This document shows, piece by piece, positions 35,651 through 46,706 of a DNA stretch of 64,000 nucleotides. The DNA is from Theobroma cacao (taxonomy: Eukaryota; Streptophyta; Magnoliopsida; Malvales; Malvaceae). Below the pieces are notes generated by a model. That model saw nothing but the letters and a program-made list of their open reading frames with translations, was not told the DNA's origin and searched no databases. The stretch is taken from contig NC_030858.1 of the NCBI RefSeq assembly GCF_000208745.1, positions 28,501,016 through 28,565,015 on the forward strand, given 5' to 3'. The translations under genes were made by a program, and so were the position numbers. How positions within the stretch are numbered: position 1 is the first letter of the stretch; each line of letters starts with the position of its first letter.

Positions 35651-38600
35651 TTATTTAAGATCTTTAAAACGGCGCATCCCAATCTTTTGTATCAACTTTC
35701 AAAATGTTACAGTAGGAAGGGCTTTAGTAAACAAATCTACTATATTGTCACTTGAACGAATTTGTTGAACACTAATATCACCCTTTTCTTGAAGGTCATG
35801 AGTGAAGAAGAATTTTGGCGAAATATGTTTTATTCGATAGCCTTTAATGTATCCTTCTTTTAACTGTGCTATGCAAGTAGTATTATCCTCGTATAATGTT
35901 GTTGAAATTTCTTTCTTGGTTGACAAACCACACATTTCTCGAATATGTTGAGTCACAGATCTTAACTAGACACATTCATGACTTGCCTCATGAATTGCTA
36001 AAATTTCTGCATGATTAGAAGAAGTAGCAACTATAGTTTGCTTTACTGAACGCCATGAAATAGCCGTACCTCCATATGTGAATAAATAACCTATCTGGGA
36101 TCGAGGTTTATGTGGATATGATAAATATCCTGCATCTGCATAACCAATTAAATCTGATTTTAATGCATTTGAATAATATAAGCCCATATCCATTGTTCCT
36201 CGAAGATATCGAAGTATATGTTTAATTCCATTCCAATGTCTTCGAGTTGGAGAAGAACTATATCTTGCTAATAAATTCACTACAAATGAAATATCAGGTC
36301 ATGTATTGCTAGCAAGATACATTAATGCTCCAATTGCACTAAGATATGGTACTTTAGGACCAAGAAGTTCTTCATTATCCTCACGAGGTTGGAAAGGGTC
36401 TTTTTTCATATCTAATGATCTTACAACCATTGGTGAACTCAATGGATGTGCTTTGTCCATATAAGATCGTTTTAGCACTTTCGCTATATAATTAGATTGA
36501 TGGATAAAAATGCCATTTGTCAAGTGTTCAATTTGAAGACCCAAACAAAACTTTGTTTTTCCAAGGTCTTTCATCTCAAATTCTTTCCTTAAATAATCCA
36601 CGGCTTTTGATAACTCTTCAGGAGTTCCAATAATGTTTAGATCGTCAACATAAACAGCAATTATCACAAATTCATATCCGAATCTCTTTATAAAAACACA
36701 TGGGCATATATGATCATTTTTATAGCCTTCTTTCGATAAATATTCACTAAGGTGATTATACCACATGCGTCCAGATTGTTTTAATCTGTATAAAGATTTA
36801 TTTAATTTGATCGAATAAATTTCTTGAGATTTCAAATTTTGTGTTTCAAGCAACGTAAATCCTTCAGAGATTTTCATAGAGATATCATTATCAAGTGAGC
36901 CATATAAATAGGCTGTAACTACATCCATCAAACACATTTCAAGTTTTTCATGTATTGCCAGATTAATTAAATATCGAAATGTAATTGCATCCACCACAGG
37001 AGAATATGTCTCTTCATAATCAATACCAGGCTTTTGGGTAAAACCTTGTGCGACAAGTCGTGCTTTATATCTCACAATCTCATCTTTCTCATTTCGTTTT
37101 TGCACAAATACCTATTTATATCCCACTGGTTTTACGCCATTTGGTGTACAGACTATAGGTCCAAAAACTTCACGTTTTGCAAGTGAATTTAATTCCACTT
37201 TGATTGCGTCTTTCCACATTGACCAATCATTTATATATCTACATTCTTCAACAGATGTAGGTTCAATATCCTCATTTTCTTTCATAATGTTAAGCGCTAC
37301 ATTATATGCAAAAATATCGTCGACGTTTATTTCATTTCGGTTCCATCTTTTTCCTGTTATGACATAATTTATTGAGATATCTTCATTTTCACTAATTTCA
37401 GGTATCTAAATTTTTTTTGAAATTATGTCAAAGGTCTCTTCTAGAGTTTTTGTTTCCTCTTCTTGACCATCTTGAATATTTGCTCCTTTTCTTTTTCGAA
37501 GATTTTTATCTTTGGAGCTGATTGGTCTTCCACGCTTCTGACGTGTCTTAGACTCATTAGCAACAACAGATTGTCCTACATCAATTCTGATTGGAGCATT
37601 TGCAGCTGGTATATGAGATTTAGTTACTCTTTGTAGGTTAGTAAATGCATCTGGCAACTGATTTGCTATATTTTGCAAATGAATTATCTTTTGAACTTCT
37701 TGTTCACATTGATTTGTGCGAGGATCAAAACTAGATAATGATAATATATTCCAAGATATTTCTTTTTCCAGCTGCTTATTTTCTCCCCTTAATGTTGGAA
37801 AAATTTTTTCATCAAAATGACAATCAGCAAACCTTGCAGTGAATAAATCTCCTGTTAAGGGTTATAAATATTTAATTATAGATGGAGATTCATATCCAAC
37901 ATATATTCCTAACCTCCTTTGAGGACCCATCTTTGTGCGTTGTGGTGGAGCAATTGGAACATATACCGCACATTCAAAAATTCTTAGATGGGAAATATTT
38001 GGTTCTTGACCATAAACCAATTGTATAGGAGAAAATTTATGATAACTTGTTGGCTTGATGCGTACAAGTGATGCTGCATGCAAAATGGCATGTCCTCAAG
38101 CAGAAATTGGGAGTTTGGATTTCATAAGTAATGGCCTTGCAATCAGTTTAAGGTGTTTGATAAACGATTCTGCTAAACCATTTTGTGTATGAACATGACT
38201 AACAGATTGTTCAACATTTATTCCAATAGACATGCAATATTCATTAAAAGCTTAAGACGTAAATTCACCAGCATTGTCAAGGCGAATAGTCTTGATTGCA
38301 TGATCAGAAAAATGTGCTCGTAGACGAATTATTTGTGCAATAATCTTGTAAATGCCAAATTGTGAGTTGATAACAAGCACACATGTGACCATCTTGTTGA
38401 TGCATCAATTAAAACTATAAAATATCTGAATGGTCCACATGATGGATGTATGGGTCCACATATATCACCCTGAATACGTTCCAAAAACATAGGGGATTCA
38501 ATCCCAACTTTTGCTGGTGATGGTCTTATAATTAATTTACCTTGAGAGCATGCAGCACATGAGAATTCATTAAATTGAAAAATCTTTTGGTTTTTCAATA

Positions 38601-39180
38601 GATGACCACATGAATTTTCAATAATTTTTTGCATCATTATTGATCCAGGATGGCCTAACCGGTCATGCCAAACATTAAAATTATCAGTAAACTTCTGGTT
38701 TACATAAGTTTCAATTATTTTAATTTTTGTATAGTACATTCCAGAGGACAAAACGGGTAATTTTTTCAATACACATTTTTTACCTAATATAATAGATGTA
38801 ATATAAAGATATTCAATGCCTCTTTCATTTGTTTTCTCAATATGATATCCATTCAAACGTATATCTTTAAAACTTAATAAGTTTCTTTGAGACCTTGTAG
38901 AAAATAATGCATCTTTTATTGTGAACTTTGTTCCTCCAGGTAGTGAAATATTGGCTTTTCCAGAACCTTCAATTAATCTTGTACTACCAGATATTGTATT
39001 GACATTAGCTTCTTCCATTGTCAAGCAGGAAAAATATTTCTTGTCTTTAAATATAGTGTGCGTTGTAGCACTATCTATTAGACAAATATCTTCAACATTG
39101 ATATTGGATTTAACTAGATGAATATCCATATTTTCGGTAATATCAAGAGCCACAAATTCAAGCTTTGTAAGATTTGACAT
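35651..39180 (-). pseudogene. Copia gag-pol polyprotein, gag deleted, with stops
   Basis: Reading the - strand from the ATG at 39180: gag start MSNLTKLEFVALDI, joined without a stop to protease ICLIDSATTHTIFK, then GAG-pre-integrase (VWHDRLGHPGSIMMQ), integrase start (GDICGPIHPSCGPFRYF), integrase end (37862-38083), a linker with SKTRQKRGRP, reverse transcriptase (36299-37105; ARLVAQGFTQ, then YVDDLNIIG) and RNase H (35699-36280; GYADAGYLS, LYEDNTTCIAQ, closing GMRRFKDLK). The protease keeps D-S-A. Roughly 300 residues of gag with the zinc knuckle are missing. In-frame stops occur at several places, for example in the integrase and before the reverse transcriptase. Confidence 0.88.
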
Positions 39181-39257
39181 TGTGATAGCTGAAGAAAATT
39201 TGAACATCGACTCTGTGAAGCTTAAGTGTGAGAGATTAGAGAATCGTGCTGATAACG

Positions 39258-39536
39258 TGTTATGAAAAATAACTCAAAAGAACAAATAATGATAACTGAA
39301 AGAACAATTAAAGAAAGAAAATATTTAGGGAGGAGAAAAGAGATCTTATTGAAGTGTGTGTTTACAAATGAACTGAGGGAGCCTATTTATAGGTAAATAA
39401 CCCCCTTATCTTGATAGAATTTACATGATGAAGATAACACTTAGAGATTAGATGGATTAAATTCTAATCCAATCTAATTTACATCAAATCTAGATATAGA
39501 TAGAATAAATGGATATTCACAAAAATATTCATAACA
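39258..39536 (-). repeat. 5' LTR of the copia element
   Basis: 279 bases matching 35144-35422 with about ten substitutions, mostly between 39320 and 39430. The putative primer-binding site is directly adjacent at 39244-39257. Confidence 0.9.
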
Positions 39537-41017
39537 AAAATTTTGTTATCATATTTTTTCCCAATTTTCCTTTTCTTCTTTTTTTATTTAATTTATTCCT
39601 TTTTTCTTTTTGAAAATTTTCCTTGCTTTACTTTAATGTTCAGAAATGTTTAAACAACAAAGCGTTGGGTGGTTTTACTAATGTGAATTGAAGTACAATA
39701 TTTTAACTAGTAATTTTTTAGTACTAAATTAAGAATAAGGATGAACTAATGTCCTTCATGAGATTTTGACATTATTGCTCTTTATATTACTCAAAACGTA
39801 GTGGAGTCTATGCGCACAAAAAAATTTGTCACCCTCACCGTCTACATTCCCCATCCAACCCTAGCTAGCTAGCCTAATTAATTAGTGAAGTAATTGGTAG
39901 GTGGTTGTAACAAAATTCAATTTTTTTTTTATTTTGCTCGTTCAAATAAAATGTTCCTAAGAATAAAAAAATGATACATAATCTCGACCTTCGTCAAGAA
40001 AATAGATGTAAACTTACAAGCATAACGCTACCCTAAAAGAGGAAACCATACAACCTCATTCAAGACCACTGCATTCTACCACTATGCAAAAAGCATCTCA
40101 GCTCTATTTATTCCAAATTTGACAATAGAGCTCGTAAAGGCATGGATTTTTCAAAAGGCATGCATAAAAACAATGTTCTTAATTAATAACTTTTACAAGT
40201 TGTCAATTTCGTTAAAGATATGTCATTCATTCTATGACTAAGTTTTTCATTGCACACTCATGAAACCGCCACTTTGGCATCAGATTCAATAGTCGTTCTC
40301 CTCATACCAACACGAGATGATGATGCAAATTGTTGGACTGCATGCTTAGTAGCCATCAATTCCGCATAATTAGAGTCTTGCATCTCAAGAGAGCAAAAAA
40401 AAAAAAAAAAAATTCAATGACTCAGAAAAATCCTTTAGAACTCCTCCACAACTCGCGAGCGCACGTCTGCCTGTAACTGATCTATCAACAATGAATTTAA
40501 ATTCATTTTCAAGGGGAGGAAGCCATGGGGTACCTAAGCACATGTTGTTAGAAGTTCAAGTAATATAAGAAATCCAAAGGTTAATTCGTCAACCAATATT
40601 ATCAATATCCCTGTTACCTTCGCTTGCTTTCATTTAAAATAAAGATAAAATCAAGGCCGACCCTTGGTAAGGCCACTTAAGCAAGGACTTTAGCCCTCAA
40701 ATTTAAGGAGGCCCTATAATTATATAATAATTATAATATAATTAATTATATTAAAAATATATAAAAATTAAGATAATTAATAAAATATTTACCTATTTCC
40801 TCATGCCTAATAAATATCTATTTTCTCTCACTTTCACATCCTTATTAATTCTCAACTATTTATCTCATTTCCTATTAAAAATATGTAAAAGTTAAAAATA
40901 ATTAATAAAATAATATAGTTTCCTATTTCCCTAATTATGTGCCTAATAAATCTCAATTTTTAACACTTTCTAATTCCTACATTGCTATTACTTCTCAACT
41001 TTTTCTCCTATTTCAAA

Positions 41018-41512
41018 TCAATAGGGATTTGCATCTGTTATGATTTCTTCTACAGAAATTGCATCTAAAATGAACATATATAGAACCTAATTTCCATGAT
41101 ACACATATCATCATAGAAAAAAACAATTTGACGAGAATGTTGATAATGAAATAACAAGATCTCTTGAAGAATAATTTAGAATTAATATATTAGATCAAAA
41201 AAAATTTTCACTCCAAAGTAGATTGAAACAATTTAAGATATATTAAAGTATTTTTATTTAACANTCAATATGGATTTGCATCTGTTATGATTTCTTCTAC
41301 AGAAATTGCATCTAAAATGAACATATATAGAACCTAATTTCCATGATACACATATCATCATAGAAAAAAACAATTTGACGAGAATGTTGATAATGAAATA
41401 ACAAGATCTCTTGAAGAATAATTTAGAATTAATATATTAGATCAAAAAAAATTTTCACTCCAAAGTAGATTGAAACAATTTAAGATATATTAAAGTATTT
41501 TTTATTTAACAG
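41018..41512. repeat. 246-bp duplication flanking a single N (likely assembly join)
   Basis: Bases 41018-41263 recur at 41265-41512 with one substitution and one extra T, with N at 41264 as the only base between. This is the third such case in the window. Confidence 0.8.
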
Positions 41513-41517
41513 TAAAA

Positions 41518-41940
41518 TGTTGAAGTCATTAGACAATAATATTTTGAAAGGATATTGTCTTAATCTTGAATATTTCTTAAAATATAACAACTATTGCGAT
41601 ATTGATGGTGTAGATTTATTTTCAGAATTAAAAATTTTAAAAGAAATTATATAAATAGAAGATAACAATCCAATCGAGATACTCAATCATATAAAAAGAT
41701 TCGATTCTTTTCCAAATGCATATATTGCTTTTAGAATAATATTAACAATTCTAGTAAGTGTTGCTTCAGGAGAAAGAAGTTTTTCAAAACTAAAATTAAT
41801 AAAATCTTATTTAAGATCAACAATGCTTCAAGAAATATTAAATAGATTGACTATATTATCAATTTAAAAAAAAATATTAGAAGAACTTCATTATAAAAGT
41901 TTAATTAAAAATTTTGTATCGCAAAAAGTTAAAAAAATAA
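41518..41940 (+). pseudogene. hAT transposase C-terminal dimerisation domain
   Basis: The + strand reads LKSLDNNILKGYCLNLEYFL, then NAYIAFRIILTILVSVASGE and RSFSKLKLIKSYLRSTMLQE, closing LNRLTILSI before a stop. SVASxERSFSKLKxIKSYLRSTM is the signature of the hAT dimerisation domain in plants. One in-frame stop precedes IEDNNPIEIL. The catalytic region upstream is missing, so no active enzyme could be made. Confidence 0.85.
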
Positions 41941-42806
41941 AATTTTAATTGAATTTTTTTCTTAATTTTAATTAAAAAAAAAAGCTTCATTTGAACATGT
42001 CACTTTAAGTGTTTGAAGTTATTGGGCTGCTTTTGGATATAATCTTAATCAAAAAGAATATTCCATCATATCTCAGACTTTCGTTTAACATCTCGTTCCT
42101 TACAAATCATAGTGACCACAAAGTTGCCCCACACGCCACAAGCCATCTCTTTTTCAAAGCATCCCAAGAAAAACAGTTACGCTAAGACCAGAAAAATGAT
42201 TCAACAGAATTAAGAATAATCCAAGTTAAGCCCCACCATTTAAAAATAATTCAACATTCAAAATTATTGGAATCTTTGCCTTCCCCAATGATAGAGGTCT
42301 TAGGCTGGGGGGTTGCTTCGAATACCTATCCACTAGAGAATTTTATCCCTTTTGATAACGAATTTATGTGCTCAGAATATATATATTTATACAAGAATCC
42401 AGAGAACTAACACACTTTCCATGCCAAAAGACATTGGTATTACCTGCCATAATGGCTGATTCTTGAGTTGTTAATTTGCATATCCTGTTTGATCAATAAA
42501 TATTGCTTCTTTCCCTTTTTTCTGCTAGGAAATAAGTGCTTCTTGTATAAAATTGGCACATATCTCTGAGTTTAATATTAAAAAAAATTGTTTTAAAATG
42601 TTTAGATGCTAAATTCTCAAAAAAAATAAATAGAAAGGAATAAGTAAAACATAAAAATGAATAGATAACAAAAAACTACTAAAAACCAAACATTAAAAAT
42701 TTTAACCGAACAAAATATTAATTATTGGAGATGAGATAAAACAAAAGTAAGAGCAGACAACAAAACCAACAAAAATTAATTTAATTGATAAATTAACGTG
42801 TCAGGG

Positions 42807-42856
42807 TACGTAGTGAGTGTTTAGTTTGAAATGCGTAGTGAGTGCTTTGTTTGAAA
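42807..42856 (+). repeat. Two tandem 25-bp units
   Basis: T-A/G-CGTAGTGAGTG-T-TT-GTTTGAAA occurs at 42807-42831 and 42832-42856 with three differences between the copies. Confidence 0.75.
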
Positions 42857-43866
42857 AGTTTCGACGGTGTCATTACGCTTGCCGTGACGTTACACTTGGG
42901 ACAAATAAAAGTAATGGACTCATTGGTCTTGTTGGTGTAACACAAGTACATGACCAGGATACAAGGATCAATCTCTCAAGTTTACTTGACGGATCAAATG
43001 TCATCTTTCGAATATCAAAGATGATGAAAATACTATGACAGGTCACTGTATAACCTAGAAAACAAGAAAAGAATCATAAAAAAAAAATATTCTGTTCATC
43101 ATCTCCTTTTTAACACTGTTGCGTTATACTACACCTACAGTGAAACTTTAACAACTCTCTCTCTCAAAAGACTGCCAAGCTTGCCTCACTATAAAGTGGA
43201 ACAGATAGGAAGCCAGAAGCTGATGACAATGAAGCCCCAGTTCTCTTCGGTTTGGCTCAATCTGAGACCGAGACAACTGCTTAAGCAAAATACAAATAGT
43301 AAATGCTCTGATGAATTTATTGTAGCTTGACATGACATTTCAAGGGCAATCTTTCACTCTCTTTCCCACTCCTTCTATCTCTCTCTCGAGTCTCAGGTCA
43401 AAGCAAATTCCAAGTAAAGCTGCCACCAAGATCCATTCTCTTCCAAACCTTTAGATTGTAGTAATAATAATACTTACAAGACATGTACTTTTACTATTTG
43501 CTCATCCTTCCCTTCCCTTCACTTACCTGAACCTTGGGGGGTTCATCCTTCCCATCCCTCCTGTCTTTCTCTCTCACAAAACTCGCAAGCTAATCATTTG
43601 ATTTGAATTTACTTTTGTGAACCTAAACAAAGGACTTGTTCTGTCCATCAATGAAAAACTCTTTCAAGTTTCAACTACTAACCAAAGGAAAATGGCATCA
43701 AATACACAGCAGAAAAGCTGATGCCTTTATTTTAAAAGGGTTGAAAAGCTTTTCATTCAAAACCGCATTTTTCACATTTCCCCCCNACCTTTGCCACCTT
43801 CTGTTGGAACATTATTTGAACAACCACTCTTGTCCAAAATAAATCCCACAAGAACAGAAAAACTCA

Positions 43867-43889
43867 CCCCCCCCCCCCCCCCTCCCCCC
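43867..43889. repeat. Poly-C tract (16 C, T, 6 C)
   Basis: The + strand has 16 consecutive C, one T and six more C. The - strand is correspondingly G-rich and could form a G-quadruplex. Such tracts are also error-prone in sequencing. Confidence 0.85.
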
Positions 43890-44764
43890 AAATTATTCAA
43901 TCCGCTTATTCTCTTTTAGTCTTTATCTTATCCAGGGCCAGGCCTGGGGCATCCTACCACCTAGGCTATGCCATTGAGTGCCCATACAGAAGGAATTAGT
44001 TGATGACCAAGTGTTGGCTACAACCCCCCTCCCCCCATATGAACAATTAATTCATGCCATTTGCATCATTAACTTACCTACTTTTTCTTTCAAACTATTG
44101 GTAATACCAGACAAGGAGAAGAAGAAAACAGGAGAGGGAGTACAGCTTCTCGTACAACCCTTCCAGTTGTACATATGATCGAATATATACGTTTTTGCTT
44201 ATATAAATCTATATATTTGAGCACAAAAACAAAATTGAATCTGAACTGTTAAGACTCAGTTTTGACCTGCTAGACTGTGTTTCGATTTTCATAATTTTTA
44301 TTAGATTTAAATACTAAAAAAATTGAACTATTTTATTTTATTTTATTTTTATTATATTTAAAAAAATTATTTTTTGATTGATACTTATAATACAAACTCT
44401 TAACTCTAATAAGCTTTAAATATAAACATTAAATTCAATATCAATTGATATTCTCTATTTAAATAATATATGATCAATTTGATAACGTGACATTATGACT
44501 ATTGACGAAGAATGCAAAAAGATTTCGTTCATTTCATTTATTTTAATGTTATGTCAATTACCACGTAATCACGTAATTATGTTATCAAAACAAGTTATAT
44601 ATCATATGAGTAAAAAATGGTAATTAGAATTAAGTCTAAAAATTATTTATTTATCATTTAAAATTAAAAAATTTATATGGATATAAATTAAAAGATAAGG
44701 ATTTCCTTATATATAATAAAAATTTCACGATAAAATGAAACTTAAAGGTTTTTTAAAATTTAAG

Positions 44765-46310
44765 TCTTTTTATTATTATTAATTTTTTTGAAACAATTAT
44801 TATTAGTATTTGCTCAAAGGGCACTTTTATTAATAGGAAAAGCTTGTAAGCATCACAATTCAAAACAATGAACTAAAAAAGGAAACACCTAATATAGAAT
44901 CGCCTTTACAAATATAAAATATATTACATTAACTTCTTTGAACATAAAATCACAATGACTTGAAAGATCAAAACAATCCTCAAATGATCGCCTAAAAATA
45001 AAAACACTTTGCTACATGTGTCCAATTAGCAAAATGCACTAGTCATAAGCCATTTAATTAACACAATGAACTTTGTTTGAGCAAAAAATTTTTAAAAAAA
45101 ATGCACCAATCATGTCAAGTAGATCAATGCCTACTTTTCAGTATTTATCTAATCACACTCGCACTAAACATTTTAAGTCTATCCATGCCCATTTTTACAA
45201 ATGCATCCGCAACATAATTAACCACTCTGTAAATCTGTTTATATTTAACTTCATCAACCATCTTATGTAACATACACATATTAGCAAAAACCTTTCACAA
45301 AGCCAATGGCCTAATATTCGAATTAAGAATCCATGAAAATGTAATGCATGAATTTGACTCAATCATCAAAGATTTAGTACCTTTCCACATAGAATCAACA
45401 TAAAAATATAAAAAATTTTAAATGGCTAAAATTTCTGCATAATTAAACCCTTGTTCACCCAAGGATCAAAGGACATACCCATTACATTACCATTACTATC
45501 TCTAAGCACTCCCCCACAACTCGTCGACTAGAGTTTCCCTCTAGTTGATTCGTCATCATTAAATTTCAGTTCATCCTCATTTGAGGGGCTCAAATAGCCT
45601 CTCTTCTCGAATTATTTTCAACATGGAGTCTGTTAAGCACCCAAAGTATAGTCCACCATCCAATCTCCTCAATAGCATTTTCCTTCTCAAAGGCATTAAT
45701 CCAAAACTTAACTCTCATTTGGATCATAAAGACTACCTCATCTTTCTCCAATCTCTTATTATTAAAAACCGAATCATTTCTTGCAAGTCATAGAGACCAC
45801 ATTGTAGCACCCACCCCTGATATCCATCTCTTTCTAAATGTGCTATTTGAAAATAGGTTTTCACAGAACTCCACCAAAATCAGAATAGAGCAAGGAGCCA
45901 CCCACTAAAGATCCTACCAACTAAACGTCGAGCTCCGTATCTCCCATGAAAAGTGACGTGCAAGAAGAATACGCACACATTCTTCCTCTAATGGTCTACA
46001 CCATGGACATAACACATCTTCTTGTTCAAAGGAAATCCCCTGAATCTTAAGAAAACTCTTTGTCAGGTTATTTTCCAGCATCAACAACCCAAGAAAGCAC
46101 TGAACCTTAGGGGGATTGTAATATTTCAAATAGAGGAATATCAAACTTTAGGATTCTCCGCATGGGATTGATCTCCTAAAACACTCATAGCTTCCTTAAC
46201 TAAGAATTTGTCTTTTTTTTTTTTAGAAGATCCTCTTTCTCATCATCAATTACCACCTTTTGCAACAATGTCGACAGCTCCTATATATTATTGTTATTAT
46301 TCGGATAGTC
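44765..46310 (-). pseudogene. L1-type LINE fragment: zinc-binding RT tail and RNase H-like domain
   Basis: On the - strand, from upstream: LSTLLQKVVIDDEKEDLLKK (46300-46200), VKEAMSVLGDQS, then the zf-RVT region (45914-46144; KVQCFLGLLML, FEQEDVLCPWC), LKFNDDESTRG and SCGGVLRDSNGNVMGM (RNase H-like, 45460-45575), and the domain's end with ILNSNIRPL, VVNYVADAFVKMGMDR (45150-45330). The 3' end near 44765-44840 is rich in TAATAA, fitting a LINE tail. Stops and frameshifts abound. This is a third independent LINE scrap on the same strand, and it lies just downstream of the WIP gene. Confidence 0.75.
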
Positions 46311-46589
46311 GCTGAGTTAAAACAATGAAATATCTTTGATTGGCTGAGAAAGAAAAAACAATGATATCTCTAGCATGCAGTTCAGTAACAAGTAAATTTC
46401 GATGAGAATTCCACATAGCCTTGAACCGAGAAAGAAGAAAGCAAAAATAAAATTATAGGAACTTGTTCTAGCATTGGTCTAGTGAGGAGCTTCTAGTGCT
46501 AAGCAATATCTGAATTAAGATAGGCAAAAGAAACAAGTACAGAAGGTTAAGAAAAGGATAAAAAGTTCATTATGGCTCCCCATTTGATT

Positions 46590-46595
46590 TTTATT
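46590..46595 (-). terminator. Candidate poly(A) signal of the WIP gene
   Basis: AATAAA on the - strand lies about 112 bases after the stop codon, within the normal range for plant 3' UTRs. Confidence 0.4.
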
Positions 46596-46706
46596 AAGCA
46601 TAGACTTGCTTGGTTTTACTTGCGGAGCCATGTCTACAAAAAAACAGTGCGTGAAAATATGAGTTCATTGTGATCTGAAGATAAATTGACGGGCACTTTC
46701 TATATG

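Larger units (their letters stand above)
35144..39536 (-). mobile_element. Ty1/copia element, complete ends, defective (Ale-like)
   Basis: A 4393-base element with two LTRs of exactly 279 bases (35144-35422 and 39258-39536), both TGTTATG...ATAACA as read on the + strand. AAAAT flanks both sides (35139-35143 and 39537-39541), an exact 5-bp target duplication. The primer site next to the 5' LTR contains CGTTATCAGCACGA (39244-39257), and the polypurine tract AAGGGGGAG lies at 35423-35431. The LTRs differ at about ten positions, so the insertion is fairly young compared with its neighbours. Internal coding is broken and most of gag is deleted, so it could move only with help. Clade is inferred from the short LTR and the gag start MSNLTKLEF. 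Confidence 0.9.
40652..42035 (+). mobile_element. hAT transposon remnant
   Basis: The left end CAAGGCCGACCCTTGG and the right end, which reads CAAAAGCAGCCCAAT on the - strand, are imperfect inverted repeats of the plant hAT type. GATAAAAT at 40644-40651 and GATATAAT at 42036-42043 are 8-bp flanks differing at one base, the expected hAT target-duplication length. The element is AT-rich and keeps only the transposase C-terminus (41512-41950). A 246-base stretch is doubled around the N at 41264, probably in error; without it the element is about 1.14 kb. It interrupts a LINE fragment. Confidence 0.75.
39917..42520 (-). mobile_element. L1-type LINE fragment split by a hAT element
   Basis: On the - strand, from upstream: a zinc-binding reverse-transcriptase tail region (42040-42400; WWGLTWIILNSVESFF, then LKKRWLVACGATLWSLWFVRNE), the hAT insertion, then an RNase H-like domain (40290-40540; ENEFKFIVDRSVTGRR, SCGGVLKDF, SNYAELMATKHAV) and untranslated sequence to an A-run of the - strand at 39919-39930 that fits a LINE poly(A) tail. 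Stops and an A-run inside the RNase H region (40390-40410) show it is dead. No 5' part is present. Confidence 0.65.
42521..44764. other. Spacer without a recognisable gene
   Basis: I recognise no gene. It holds a 25-bp tandem duplication (42807-42856), a TATAAAG with CT-rich downstream sequence near 43190 that could be a cryptic promoter, a C-run at 43867-43882 and an N inside a C-run (43786). From 44200 it is AT-rich with nothing I can assign. Confidence 0.4.
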
